The notes under the pieces are model-generated. The model saw only the letters and a program-made list of their open reading frames with translations. It was not told where the DNA came from and ran no database searches. Shown in pieces: positions 1 through 8,498 of a stretch of DNA of 16,689 nt. The position numbers were made by a program, and so were the translations under genes. The stretch's first letter is position 1. Each line of letters opens with the position of its first letter. The DNA is taken from assembly GCA_964530335.1 (NCBI GenBank), contig CAZGYG010000066.1:1-16689 (forward strand), given 5' to 3'. Source of the stretch: VGDP01 sp964530335 (lineage in GTDB: Bacteria > Pseudomonadota > Alphaproteobacteria > SP197).

Positions 1-902
<902 letters not shown>

Positions 903-906
<4 letters not shown>

Positions 907-2168
907 TCTGTCTCGTCCGTATCGGTGCGCCGGTCGTCGGTGGCCTCGAACAGGCGCGCAACCAGCGCCTCCACGGCAGCCAGGTCATCGCCCGCGCCCG
1001 CCATGGCGCGCAGCGCGGTGCTCGGTCCGTGCAGCAGCCGCTGCACCAGGAGCCGCGTCGCCGTCGCCGCGTCGAGCCCCGGGTGCTCGGCCAGCAGCCG
1101 GTCGCGCTCGGCCTCGAAGGCCCGGCGCAAGGCGACGATGGCGGGCACCGCCTGGCGCTCGACCCCCGCCCGGCGGAACTCGGCCACGGCGTCCGCGACG
1201 ATCGCTTCGGCCGCCTCCCGGGCGCCCTGCCGGCTTGCCCGGCCTTCCGCGGCGACGCGCTCGAGATCGTCGAGGCGGAACACGTAGACGTCCTCGAGTT
1301 CGTCCGCGGCACCGTCCACGTCCGGCGGCAGCGCCAGGTCGACGACGAAGATCGGTTGCCGCCGCCGCGCCCGGCGCGCCGCCTCGAGTCCCGGCTTGGT
1401 CAGCACGACCCGCCCGCTGCCGAGCGCGCTGACGACGATATCGGCGCCGGCGAGCGCCGCGTCAAGCCGCTCGAACGGTTCGACGTTGGCGCCGAGCCGC
1501 TGGGCCAGCGCCGCCACCCGGCGCTCGTTGGGGTGGCTGACGGCGATGCGGCCGAGCCCGCCGTCCTTGAACGCGCGCGCCACCAGGTCCGCCGCCTCGC
1601 CCGAGCCGATCACCAGGCCGCTACACCCGGCCAGATCGCCGTGGATGCTGCGCGCGACGCCGAGCGCGGCGGCGGCCAGACTGACCGGACGCTCGCCGAT
1701 CGTCGTCTCGCTGCGCACGCGCCCGGCCGTGCGCAACGCCCAATCGACCCAGCGGCCGAGCTCGGGCCCGACCAGGCCGGCGGCGCGGGCGTGGCCGGCC
1801 GCCGCTTTGACCTGGCCAAGCACCTCGGGCTCGCCGAGCACCAGGCTGTCGAGCCCGGCGGCGACGGCGGCGAGGTGGCCGAGCGCGGCATCGTCGGTGA
1901 GCATCCGCACGAAGGGCTCGATCTCCGCCGCGGCAAGGCCGCCGTGGCCGGCGAACGCGGCGACGATGCGCGGGACCACCGCCGCCGGATCGTCCGCCGT
2001 CACGAAGGCTTCGACGCGATCGCAGGTGGCGAGCACCAGGGCTTGGCCGACGCCCGCCGGCGCCAGCAGGGCGAGCAGCGGAACGGTCGCCGACTCGTCC
2101 ACCGCCAGCCGCTCGCGCAAGGCCAGCGGCGCGGTCCTGTGGGTCGCCCCGACGGCCAGATAGCGCAC
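903..2168 (-). CDS. hemA: Glutamyl-tRNA reductase (C5 pathway of tetrapyrrole synthesis)
   Basis: This enzyme reduces glutamyl-tRNA(Glu) to glutamate-1-semialdehyde with NADPH, the first committed step of 5-aminolevulinate synthesis by the C5 route. The chosen start is the GTG at 2168-2166, giving 421 residues. It is preceded by a purine-rich GAGGGAGGG that overlaps the hisS stop, and the protein then begins VRYLAVGATHRTAPLALRER as the family does. The catalytic Cys is residue 49 in LATCDRVE; the usual Asn after Cys is Asp here. The signature AAGLDSLVLGEPEVLGQVK follows at about 130-150. A Rossmann NADPH site (LVIGSGEAADLVARAF) lies near 180-200, and a helical dimerisation domain occupies the C-terminus. 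The hemA-prfA coupling resembles gammaproteobacteria, while the hisS/ispG side looks alphaproteobacterial. Most alphaproteobacteria make 5-aminolevulinate with ALA synthase, so this gene is unexpected here. Confidence 0.95.
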
Positions 2169-2181
2169 GTCGCGCCCTCCC

Positions 2182-3432
2182 TCAGCCAAGGCTCCGCAGG
2201 TGGTCCTCGACGCGCTCGAGCGGCACCTCGGTCTGCTGGCCGCTGTCCAGGTCGCGGACGGTGGCGGCGGCGCGGGCAAGCTCGGCCTCGCCGATGAGCA
2301 CCGCGGCGCGGGCGTTGAGGCGATTGGCGCGCTTGAGCCGCTTGCCGACGTTGCCGTGATAGCCGAGTTCGACGACGAAGCCGTTGTTGCGCAGCCGGTG
2401 CGCCAGCACCAGCGCGGTCTCCGCCGCCACCTCGCCGATCGGCACGATGGCGATGGCGCGCGCCGCGCGTTTCGGCGCCTCGATCATCATGGCCAGGCGT
2501 TCGACGCCGCCGGCCCAGCCAGTCGCCGGGGTCGCCGGCCCGCCCATCTGTTCGACCAACCCGTCGTAGCGCCCGCCGCCGATGACGGTGCCCTGGGCGC
2601 CGAGCCGATCGGTCACGAATTCGAACGCCGTGTGGGTGTAGTAGTCGAAGCCGCGCACCAGTCGCGGGTTGACCGTGTAAGCGACGGAGAGCCGATCCAG
2701 CCCCCGGCGGACATCGTCGAAGTAGCGGGCCGAGGTTTCGTTGAGGAAATCGCCGAGCCGCGGCGCCCCATCGAGCACCCGCCGGTCCCCTTCGTTCTTG
2801 GAATCGAGGATGCGCAACGGGTTGCGCTCGAGCCTGTCCCGGCTGTCCGCCGACAGCCGATCGGCCAGCGGCGTGAGGTACGCCACGAGCGCGTCGCGGT
2901 GCCGGGACCGGCTCGCCGGGTCGCCCAGGCTGTTGATTTCGAGCTTCACCCCGTCGGCGACGCCCAGCGCCGCCAGAATGTCGGCGCCGAGCGCGATGAC
3001 ATCGACGTCGGCCTGGGGTTCCGCCGCGCCGATCAGCTCGACGCCGATCTGGTGGAACTGGCGCTGGCGCCCCTTCTGCGGCCGTTCGTAGCGGAACATC
3101 GGGCCGGCGTAGAAGTAGCGCAGCGGCGCCTGGTCGAGCACGCCGGCGTTGATCACGGCGCGCACCACGCTGGCCGTGCATTCGGGACGCAGCGTCAGGC
3201 TGTCGCCGTTGCGGTCCTCGAAGGTGTACATCTCCTTGGCGACCACGTCGGTCGTCTCGCCGAGCGGCCGGCGGAACACCTCGGTGAACTCGAAGATCGG
3301 CGTCGCCATGTCGTCGAAGCCATAGCGTTCGGCGACGGCGCGCGCGGTTTCGATCACGACGCGGTGACGGGCGGCGGCCTCGGGCAGCAGATCGTGGGTG
3401 CCGCGGACCGGCTGCAGCTTGGTCTGCGCCAA
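2182..3432 (-). CDS. hisS: Histidyl-tRNA synthetase
   Basis: Class II aminoacyl-tRNA synthetase that charges tRNA(His) in the cytoplasm; 416 residues, a normal bacterial length. The N-terminus LQPVRGTHDLLP is conserved in the family. Class II motif 2 is at about 109-128 (AGPMFRYERPQKGRQRQFHQ). The HisRS-specific loops LVRGFDYYT (258-266) and GGGRYDGLV (285-293) bind histidine. Motif 3 is GWAGGVERL (305-313). The anticodon-binding domain covers about 325-416. The start codon is TTG at 3432-3430, since no ATG or GTG lies near the conserved N-terminus. The upstream Shine-Dalgarno is poor (TAGG about 11 bases away, overlapping the ispG stop). Translation may therefore depend on coupling with ispG, whose stop is 10 bp upstream. 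hemA begins 13 bp after the stop. Confidence 0.97.
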   Translation of the reverse strand: MAQTKLQPVRGTHDLLPEAAARHRVVIETARAVAERYGFDDMATPIFEFTEVFRRPLGETTDVVAKEMYTFEDRNGDSLTLRPECTASVVRAVINAGVLDQAPLRYFYAGPMFRYERPQKGRQRQFHQIGVELIGAAEPQADVDVIALGADILAALGVADGVKLEINSLGDPASRSRHRDALVAYLTPLADRLSADSRDRLERNPLRILDSKNEGDRRVLDGAPRLGDFLNETSARYFDDVRRGLDRLSVAYTVNPRLVRGFDYYTHTAFEFVTDRLGAQGTVIGGGRYDGLVEQMGGPATPATGWAGGVERLAMMIEAPKRAARAIAIVPIGEVAAETALVLAHRLRNNGFVVELGYHGNVGKRLKRANRLNARAAVLIGEAELARAAATVRDLDSGQQTEVPLERVEDHLRSLG

Positions 3433-3442
3433 GAACGAAAAC

Positions 3443-4564
3443 CTATTCGGCGGCGGCGGGCGTCGCCTCGGCCGCGCCGATTTCGGCGACCTTGCGCTCG
3501 ACCAGCTCGACGACGTGATCGACCAGCCGGGCGTCGTCGATCTTGTGGTCGGCGAGGCCCGAAATGTAGACGAGATGGCTGCCCTTGCCGCCGCCGGTCA
3601 CGCCGATGTCGGTCGCGCGCGCCTCGCCGGGGCCGTTGACGACGCAGCCGATGATCGAGACCGAAAGCGGCGCCTCGATGTGGGCCAGGCGTTTCTCGAG
3701 CTCGGCCACGGTCCGGATCACCTCGAACTGCTGGCGCGCGCACGACGGGCAGGCGATGACCGTGATGCCGCGCTTCCTGAGCTCGAGCGCCTTGAGGATC
3801 TCGAACCCGGCCTTGACCTCCTCGACCGGGTCGGCCGAAAGCGAGACGCGGATCGTGTCGCCGATGCCCTCGGCGAGCAACAGGCCGAGCCCGATCGAGG
3901 ACTTGACCGTGCCGCTGAAGTAGCCGCCGGCCTCGGTGATGCCGAGGTGCAGCGGGTAGTCGCACGCCGCGGCGAGCGCCCGGTACGCGCCGACCGCCAG
4001 GTAGACGTTCGACGCCTTGACGCTGATCTTGAACTCGAAGAAATCGTTGTCCTCGAGCACGCGGATGTGGCGCTGGGCGCTTTCGACCATCGCCTCGGGG
4101 GTCGGCTTGCCGTAGCGTTCGAGCAGGTCTTTTTCGAGCGACCCGGCGTTGACGCCGATGCGCATCGAGCAGCCGTGGTCGCGCGCGGCCTTGACCACCT
4201 CGCGCACCCGTTCCGCCGAGCCGATGTTGCCAGGGTTGATGCGCAGGCACGCGGCGCCCGCCGCGGCCGCCTCGATCGCCCGGCGGTAATGGAAGTGGAT
4301 GTCGGCGACGATCGGCACCGGGCATTCCGCGACGATGTGCTTCAAGGCCTTGGTCGAGGCCTCGTCCGGGCAGCTCACGCGCACGATGTCGGCGCCGGCC
4401 CCCGCCAGCGCGTAGACCTGCTTGATGGTCGCTACCGCATCGGACGTCGGCGTGTTGGTCATGGATTGGACGCTGATCGGGGCGTCGCCGCCGATCACGA
4501 CCCGGCCGACCTTGATCGGCCGCGATACCCGGCGCGGCGCCGGTCCCAGGTCGTGTCCGCTCAT
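3443..4564 (-). CDS. ispG: 4-hydroxy-3-methylbut-2-enyl diphosphate synthase (IspG/GcpE)
   Basis: IspG converts methylerythritol cyclodiphosphate to HMBPP in the MEP isoprenoid pathway, using a 4Fe-4S cluster. The chosen ATG at 4564-4562 gives 373 residues, matching the family (about 372 in E. coli). The frame stays open upstream to 4624, but the extra 20 residues look like non-coding read-through. The N-terminal TIM barrel holds SVQSMTNTPT (31-40) and LRINPGNIG (107-115). Cluster ligands are visible at Cys272 and Cys275 (CPSC), Cys307, and Glu314 in GCVVNGPGE. A short Ala/Glu-rich tail closes the protein. The rodZ-like gene ends 70 bp upstream, and hisS starts 10 bp downstream, consistent with one operon. 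A GGAG lies about nine bases before the start. Confidence 0.97.
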   Translation of the reverse strand: MSGHDLGPAPRRVSRPIKVGRVVIGGDAPISVQSMTNTPTSDAVATIKQVYALAGAGADIVRVSCPDEASTKALKHIVAECPVPIVADIHFHYRRAIEAAAAGAACLRINPGNIGSAERVREVVKAARDHGCSMRIGVNAGSLEKDLLERYGKPTPEAMVESAQRHIRVLEDNDFFEFKISVKASNVYLAVGAYRALAAACDYPLHLGITEAGGYFSGTVKSSIGLGLLLAEGIGDTIRVSLSADPVEEVKAGFEILKALELRKRGITVIACPSCARQQFEVIRTVAELEKRLAHIEAPLSVSIIGCVVNGPGEARATDIGVTGGGKGSHLVYISGLADHKIDDARLVDHVVELVERKVAEIGAAEATPAAAE

Positions 4565-4634
4565 CGGCCGCTCCGTTCCGAGGTCTCTTGCCCAGACATA
4601 GCCCAAGCGGGCGAGGGCCGGCAACCGCGCCTGC

Positions 4635-5834
4635 TCAGCCGCCGCCCGCCGTCCCGGCCTTCAGGCTATCCGGATCGAGCGCGATGCCGCGGCGGATTTC
4701 GCCAAGCCCGCCCAGCGGCCCCAAGGCCGCCCCGTCGACCACGACCTCGAGGCCGCCCGCGTTGCCCGTGCGCAGGCTCAGCCCGGCGCGGTCCGGCACC
4801 CGGTAGGCGTCGCCCGGGCGCAGCACCCGGGTGAACACGGTGGCGCCGTCGGCCGCGGTCACCTGGATCCAGGTTTCCTCGGTCGCGCGGAGCTCGACCC
4901 GGCCGGCGTTGCCCCGGCCATAGACCGTGGGCACGTAGTCGGTCGGGGCCACGGCGATCGGCGTCGCCTCGTCCGTCGTCGTCGGCGTTGTCGTCGGCGC
5001 TGTCGTTGCCGTTGTCGTCGGCGTTGTCGTCGGCGCTGTCGTTGCCGTTGTCGTCGGCGTGGTCGCTGGCGTTGTCGCAACCGGTGCCTCGGCCGTCGCC
5101 TCGATGCCATCCGTGACGACGATCACCGGGGCGGCCGGAACGGTCACGGACGGCGCCGGGGGCGCCGGCTCCGGCTCCGCTGCCACCGGCGGCTCGTACG
5201 GCAGCCCGGCTTCCGCCGCGGGCAAGACCGTGACCTCGGGCGCGGGGGCGCTCGGCGCCGCATCGGCGGGCGGCGAAGCCGGCGGGACGGCCTCGGCCGG
5301 GACGGCGGCGACGGCGGGTTCGACCGGCTGCGCCGCTTCCGGCACGAGTTCGGCGGGCACCGGTTCCACCGGGTCCGAGATCGACATGATGCCGTCCTGG
5401 ACGCGCATCCAGGCGAACACGACCACCACGGCGAGCACCAGCGTGACCGCGAGTATCCGGCCCGTCGGCAGCGACGGCGGCGCCATGGGTTCGGGGAAAC
5501 TGAGCTCGATCGGACCCGTGGGCCCGCCGCCCTCGGTGCGCAGGCGCTCGACGAACAGGGCGCCGTCGAGACCGAGGAATTCGGCGTAGGAGCGCAAGAA
5601 CCCGACGGCGTAGACGCGCCCGGGCAGGTCATCGAACCGACCCTCCTCCATGGCGCCCAGGTAGTCCGTGCCGATGCGCAGCCTGGCCGCCGCGTCGGCG
5701 AGCTCGCGCCCTTGGCGCAAACGCTGGTCGCGCAGGTCGGCGCCGAGCCGCGCCGAGCCGCCCATGACCTCGCGCAGCCGCGCGACGTTCGCGCCGCCGT
5801 CCGCGCGCGCCAGCCGCCTATTGGACGTGTTCAT
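4635..5834 (-). CDS. rodZ: RodZ-like helix-turn-helix membrane protein with DUF4115 C-terminal domain
   Basis: RodZ links the MreB cytoskeleton to the cell-wall elongation machinery across the inner membrane; this role is inferred from architecture. With the ATG at 5834-5832 the protein has 399 residues. A cytoplasmic Xre-type helix-turn-helix lies at about 30-93, including LRIGTDYLGAMEEGRFDDLP and VGFLRSYAEFLGLD. One transmembrane segment follows at about 125-143 (ILAVTLVLAVVVVFAWM). A long periplasmic Pro/Ala/Thr linker spans about 150-295. The DUF4115-like beta domain covers about 300-388 (VELRATEETWIQVTAADG). The frame opens further to a GTG at 5915, and a second ATG lies at 5765, so the start is uncertain: neither ATG has a strong Shine-Dalgarno. 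The linker contains a 36-bp tandem repeat. The position before ispG and hisS matches remembered alphaproteobacterial synteny. Confidence 0.82.
   Translation of the reverse strand: MNTSNRRLARADGGANVARLREVMGGSARLGADLRDQRLRQGRELADAAARLRIGTDYLGAMEEGRFDDLPGRVYAVGFLRSYAEFLGLDGALFVERLRTEGGGPTGPIELSFPEPMAPPSLPTGRILAVTLVLAVVVVFAWMRVQDGIMSISDPVEPVPAELVPEAAQPVEPAVAAVPAEAVPPASPPADAAPSAPAPEVTVLPAAEAGLPYEPPVAAEPEPAPPAPSVTVPAAPVIVVTDGIEATAEAPVATTPATTPTTTATTAPTTTPTTTATTAPTTTPTTTDEATPIAVAPTDYVPTVYGRGNAGRVELRATEETWIQVTAADGATVFTRVLRPGDAYRVPDRAGLSLRTGNAGGLEVVVDGAALGPLGGLGEIRRGIALDPDSLKAGTAGGG
4981..5052. repeat. Two perfect 36-bp tandem copies coding a Thr-rich linker
   Basis: Bases 4981-5016 and 5017-5052 are identical, and a degenerate partial copy continues to about 5079. 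Each unit consists of three related 12-mers of the form GTCGGCGTTGTC. On the minus strand the array codes a 12-residue period rich in Thr with occasional Pro and Ala, in the periplasmic linker of the RodZ-like protein. The length keeps the frame, so copy-number change would alter linker length without breaking the gene. Confidence 0.9.
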
Positions 5835-5965
5835 GGGCCGTTGCCCGTGGGGGTTCGAGGCGATGGCCGGAATTCCCTCGGCCAAGGACAGGTAACTTGG
5901 CCGGAAACCTAGCACTCCGAGGATTTCGCCGCAATATACGGCGGCGGTTCCCGGGTTCTGGCCCG

Positions 5966-6065
5966 NNNNNNNNNNNNNNNNNNNNNNNNNNNNNNNNNNN
6001 NNNNNNNNNNNNNNNNNNNNNNNNNNNNNNNNNNNNNNNNNNNNNNNNNNNNNNNNNNNNNNNNN
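5966..6065. other. Assembly gap: 100 N
   Basis: Exactly 100 consecutive N separate the region upstream of the rodZ-like gene from the end of the FabK/NMO-like gene. A round 100 is the usual placeholder for a gap of unknown length. The true distance, and any gene in between, is therefore unknown. The flanking bases (5835-5965 and 6066-6076) show no gene that I can support. Confidence 0.97.
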
Positions 6066-6076
6066 CCGATCGGGGG

Positions 6077-7111
6077 TTACAGCCGGATGCCGGCGAACGT
6101 CTCGGCCTGGTCGATCAGCTCGGCCAGAATTTCCACCATGGGTTGTTCGGCCGTGACCATGCCGACGCTCTGCCCGGCCATCAGCGAGCCGGATTCGACG
6201 TCGCCTTCGATCACGGCGCGCCTGAGCGCCCCGGCCCAGAAATGCTCGATTTCGAGCTGCGCCGCCTTCTGGTCGAGCTCGCCGGCGCGGTAACGGGCGA
6301 TGACCGCGCGCTGGGTCTCCATGAAGCGCCGGGTGCCGTCGTTGGCCAATGCGCGCACCGGGATGACCGGAAACCGCGGGTCGAACTGGACCGAGGGCTG
6401 GGCGTCGCGCGCCGCGGCCCGGATGAACGCCCGCTTCATGTTGGGGTGGGCGATCGATTCGTGGGCACAGACCAGCCTGGTACCGAGCTGGCAGCCAGCC
6501 GCCCCCATGGCGGCGAAGCTCGCGATCGCCTCGCCCCGCCCGATGCCGCCGGCGACGAACACGGGCACCTCGCGGACGTGGGGCAGGATCTCCTGGGCGA
6601 GCACGCCGGTCGAGACCCGGCCGATGTGCCCGCCGGCCTCCATGCCCTCGATGACCAGGGCGTCGACCCCGGCGCGCACGAGCTTGCGTGCGATCGCCAG
6701 CGCCGGCGCGAAGGCGATCACCTTGGCCCCGCGCGACCTGGCGCGCTGGACGAGCGTCTTCGCCGGCATGCCGCCCGCGAACACGATGTGGCCGACGCGG
6801 CGGTCGAGGCAGACCTCGACCAGGCGGGCGAGCTCGGGGTGCATGACGATCAGGTTGACGGCGAACGGCGCCGCGGTCAGCGCGAAGGTGCCGGCGATCT
6901 CGGCGTCGAGCTGTTCGGGCGACATGGAGCCGCAGGCGAGCACGCCGAAGCCGCCGTTGTTGGACAGCGCGGCGACGAGGCGGCGTTCGGACACCCAGGT
7001 CATCGCCCCGCCCATGATGGCGTGGCGCGTGCCGAGGAATTGGGCGCCGCGCTGCCAGGCGGCGGCGATCTCGCCGGACAACGATCTGAATTCGGTTGCT
7101 CTAAGGTCCAT
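6077..7111 (-). CDS. FMN-dependent nitronate monooxygenase / FabK-like TIM-barrel oxidoreductase
   Basis: A 344-residue flavoprotein of the nitronate monooxygenase / enoyl-ACP reductase II (FabK) superfamily. Members either oxidise alkyl nitronates or reduce enoyl-ACP with FMN. Family marks are the N-terminal LGTRHAIMGGAMTWVSE (26-42), the region EGMEAGGHIG at 155-164 with His162, and the FMN phosphate-binding segment AGGIGRGEA at 187-195 followed by QLGTRLV (208-214). The EGMEAGGHIG form resembles FabK as much as nitronate monooxygenase, so the substrate cannot be assigned. The ATG at 7111-7109 lies only 5 bp after the lysC stop and has a weak Shine-Dalgarno, suggesting co-transcription and coupling with lysC. 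The stop TAA is 11 bp from the assembly gap. The superfamily is secure; the reaction is not. Confidence 0.85.
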   Translation of the reverse strand: MDLRATEFRSLSGEIAAAWQRGAQFLGTRHAIMGGAMTWVSERRLVAALSNNGGFGVLACGSMSPEQLDAEIAGTFALTAAPFAVNLIVMHPELARLVEVCLDRRVGHIVFAGGMPAKTLVQRARSRGAKVIAFAPALAIARKLVRAGVDALVIEGMEAGGHIGRVSTGVLAQEILPHVREVPVFVAGGIGRGEAIASFAAMGAAGCQLGTRLVCAHESIAHPNMKRAFIRAAARDAQPSVQFDPRFPVIPVRALANDGTRRFMETQRAVIARYRAGELDQKAAQLEIEHFWAGALRRAVIEGDVESGSLMAGQSVGMVTAEQPMVEILAELIDQAETFAGIRL

Positions 7112-7116
7112 CTGGC

Positions 7117-8349
7117 TCAGGCGGCGTCGAGGCCATAGGCGGCGTGGAGCGCGCGGATCGCGAGCTCGGCGTACTCCTCGGCGATGAGCACGCTGATCTT
7201 GATCTCGGAGGTCGAGATCGCCTGCAGGTTGATGCCGCGGTCGGCGAGCGCCTGGAACATCTTGGCCGCGACGCCGGCGTGGCTGCGCATGCCGACCCCG
7301 ATGACCGAGACCTTGACGACCGAGGCGTCGTGGACCAGCGCGGCGAACCCGAGTTCGCCCTTGAGGCGTTCGACCACGGCGAGGGTCCGGTCGAGGTCGG
7401 CCTTGGAGACGGTGAACGTGAGGTCGGCGGTCTTGCCGTCCTCGGACGCGCCCTGGACGATCATGTCGACGTTCACGCCGGCCTCGGCCAGCGGGCCGAA
7501 CAGGTGCGCCGCCACGCCCGGCCGGTCGGCCACCTTGACCACGGTGACCTTGGCTTCGTCGCGGCTGTAGGCGATTCCACTGACGACCTGTTGTTCCACG
7601 ATCTCTTCCTCGTCGACGACCATGGTGCCGGGGGCACCGGTGAAGCTGGAGCGCACCTGCAACTTGACCCGCCGGTTCATTGCCAGCTCGACCGAGCGGG
7701 TGTGCAGGACCTTGGCGCCCTGCGACGCAAATTCGAGCATTTCCTCGTAGGTGATCCTATCGAGCTTGCGCGCCTTGGCAACAATGCGCGGGTCGCTGGT
7801 GTAGACGCCATCGACGTCGGTGTAGATGTCGCAGCGATCGGCCCGTAGCGCCGCCGCGAGCGCGACCGCGCTGATGTCCGAGCCGCCGCGCCCGAGCGTC
7901 GTCGTCCGCCCGTCGGCGCCGAGACCCTGGAACCCCGCCACCACCGGCACCTCGCCCCGGACGAGGGTCTGTTCGAGCTCGGCCGCGTCGATGTCGAGGA
8001 TGCGGGCGCGGCCGTGGGTGTCGTCGGTGCGCACCGGCACCTGCCAGGCGTGCCACGAGCGCGCGGGAATCCCGAGCCCCTGGAGCGCGAGCGCGGTGAG
8101 CCCGCTGGTCACGCATTCGCCGGTCGCCACCACCGCGTCGTACTCGCGGGCGTCGCGCTCTCCGTCGCGCCCTGGCCCGAACTGGCCCACCAGGTCGACG
8201 AGCTGGTTGGTGACGCCCGCCATCGCCGAGACGACGACCGCCACCTGGTCTCCCTGGTCGACCTGGCGCTTGACCAGGGTCGCGACATGGCGGATGCGCT
8301 CGATGTCGGCGACCGAGGTTCCGCCGAACTTCTGTACGATGCGGCCCAC
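7117..8349 (-). CDS. lysC: Aspartate kinase with tandem ACT domains
   Basis: Phosphorylates aspartate, the first step toward lysine, threonine, methionine and diaminopimelate. The protein has 410 residues, typical of the monofunctional enzyme. The kinase domain begins RIVQKFGGTSVADIERI (3-19), with KFGGTS at 7-12. ATP- and substrate-site segments include TLGRGGSDISAVALA (151-165) and YTDVDGVYTSDPR (176-188). Two ACT regulatory domains follow at about 265-335 and 345-405 (VIGVGMRSHAGVAAKMFQAL), so lysine and/or threonine feedback is expected. The start is GTG at 8349-8347, with GGAG about nine bases upstream. It is divergent from ubiG across 149 bp, an arrangement I recall as common in alphaproteobacteria. 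The NMO/FabK-like gene follows after 5 bp. Confidence 0.97.
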   Translation of the reverse strand: MGRIVQKFGGTSVADIERIRHVATLVKRQVDQGDQVAVVVSAMAGVTNQLVDLVGQFGPGRDGERDAREYDAVVATGECVTSGLTALALQGLGIPARSWHAWQVPVRTDDTHGRARILDIDAAELEQTLVRGEVPVVAGFQGLGADGRTTTLGRGGSDISAVALAAALRADRCDIYTDVDGVYTSDPRIVAKARKLDRITYEEMLEFASQGAKVLHTRSVELAMNRRVKLQVRSSFTGAPGTMVVDEEEIVEQQVVSGIAYSRDEAKVTVVKVADRPGVAAHLFGPLAEAGVNVDMIVQGASEDGKTADLTFTVSKADLDRTLAVVERLKGELGFAALVHDASVVKVSVIGVGMRSHAGVAAKMFQALADRGINLQAISTSEIKISVLIAEEYAELAIRALHAAYGLDAA

Positions 8350-8419
8350 GCGCGGCTCCGTCAGGACGAGGTCAGGGCCGGGAACCGCTGGGGGCGCAAG
8401 AACCCGGGTGCGCGGCCGG

Positions 8420-8448
8420 TTGCCTGGGCCGCGCCGGCCCTAGATACT
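8420..8448 (+). promoter_or_regulatory. Candidate sigma-70 type promoter for ubiG
   Basis: TTGCCT (8420-8425) and GATACT (8443-8448) are separated by 17 bp, and each matches four of six consensus positions. They sit about 50 bp before the ubiG ATG inside the lysC-ubiG divergent region (8350-8498). On the opposite strand TTGCGG and TATCTA with 18 bp spacing could serve lysC and would overlap. This is motif reading only. Confidence 0.35.
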
Positions 8449-8498
8449 CGCCCGACGGTTCGATCCGCAAGCCGGCCCGCGCCGGCCCGAGGTTTTCC

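Noticed and set aside
2169..2279. Upstream start for HemA within hisS
   Set aside because: The added residues are hisS read out of frame. GTG 2168 has an excellent Shine-Dalgarno and the conserved N-terminus.
4565..4624. Longer IspG start at 4624
   Set aside because: It adds 20 residues absent from typical IspG; ATG 4564 gives the normal length.
2200..4834. Long plus-strand open frames opposite hisS and ispG (each over 470 codons)
   Set aside because: They are antisense to unmistakable genes, show biased Arg/Ala/Asp-rich composition and no family motifs. High GC makes stop codons rare.
4975..5079. CRISPR-like array
   Set aside because: The repeats are directly adjacent without spacers and keep a coding frame; they are a protein-coding tandem repeat.
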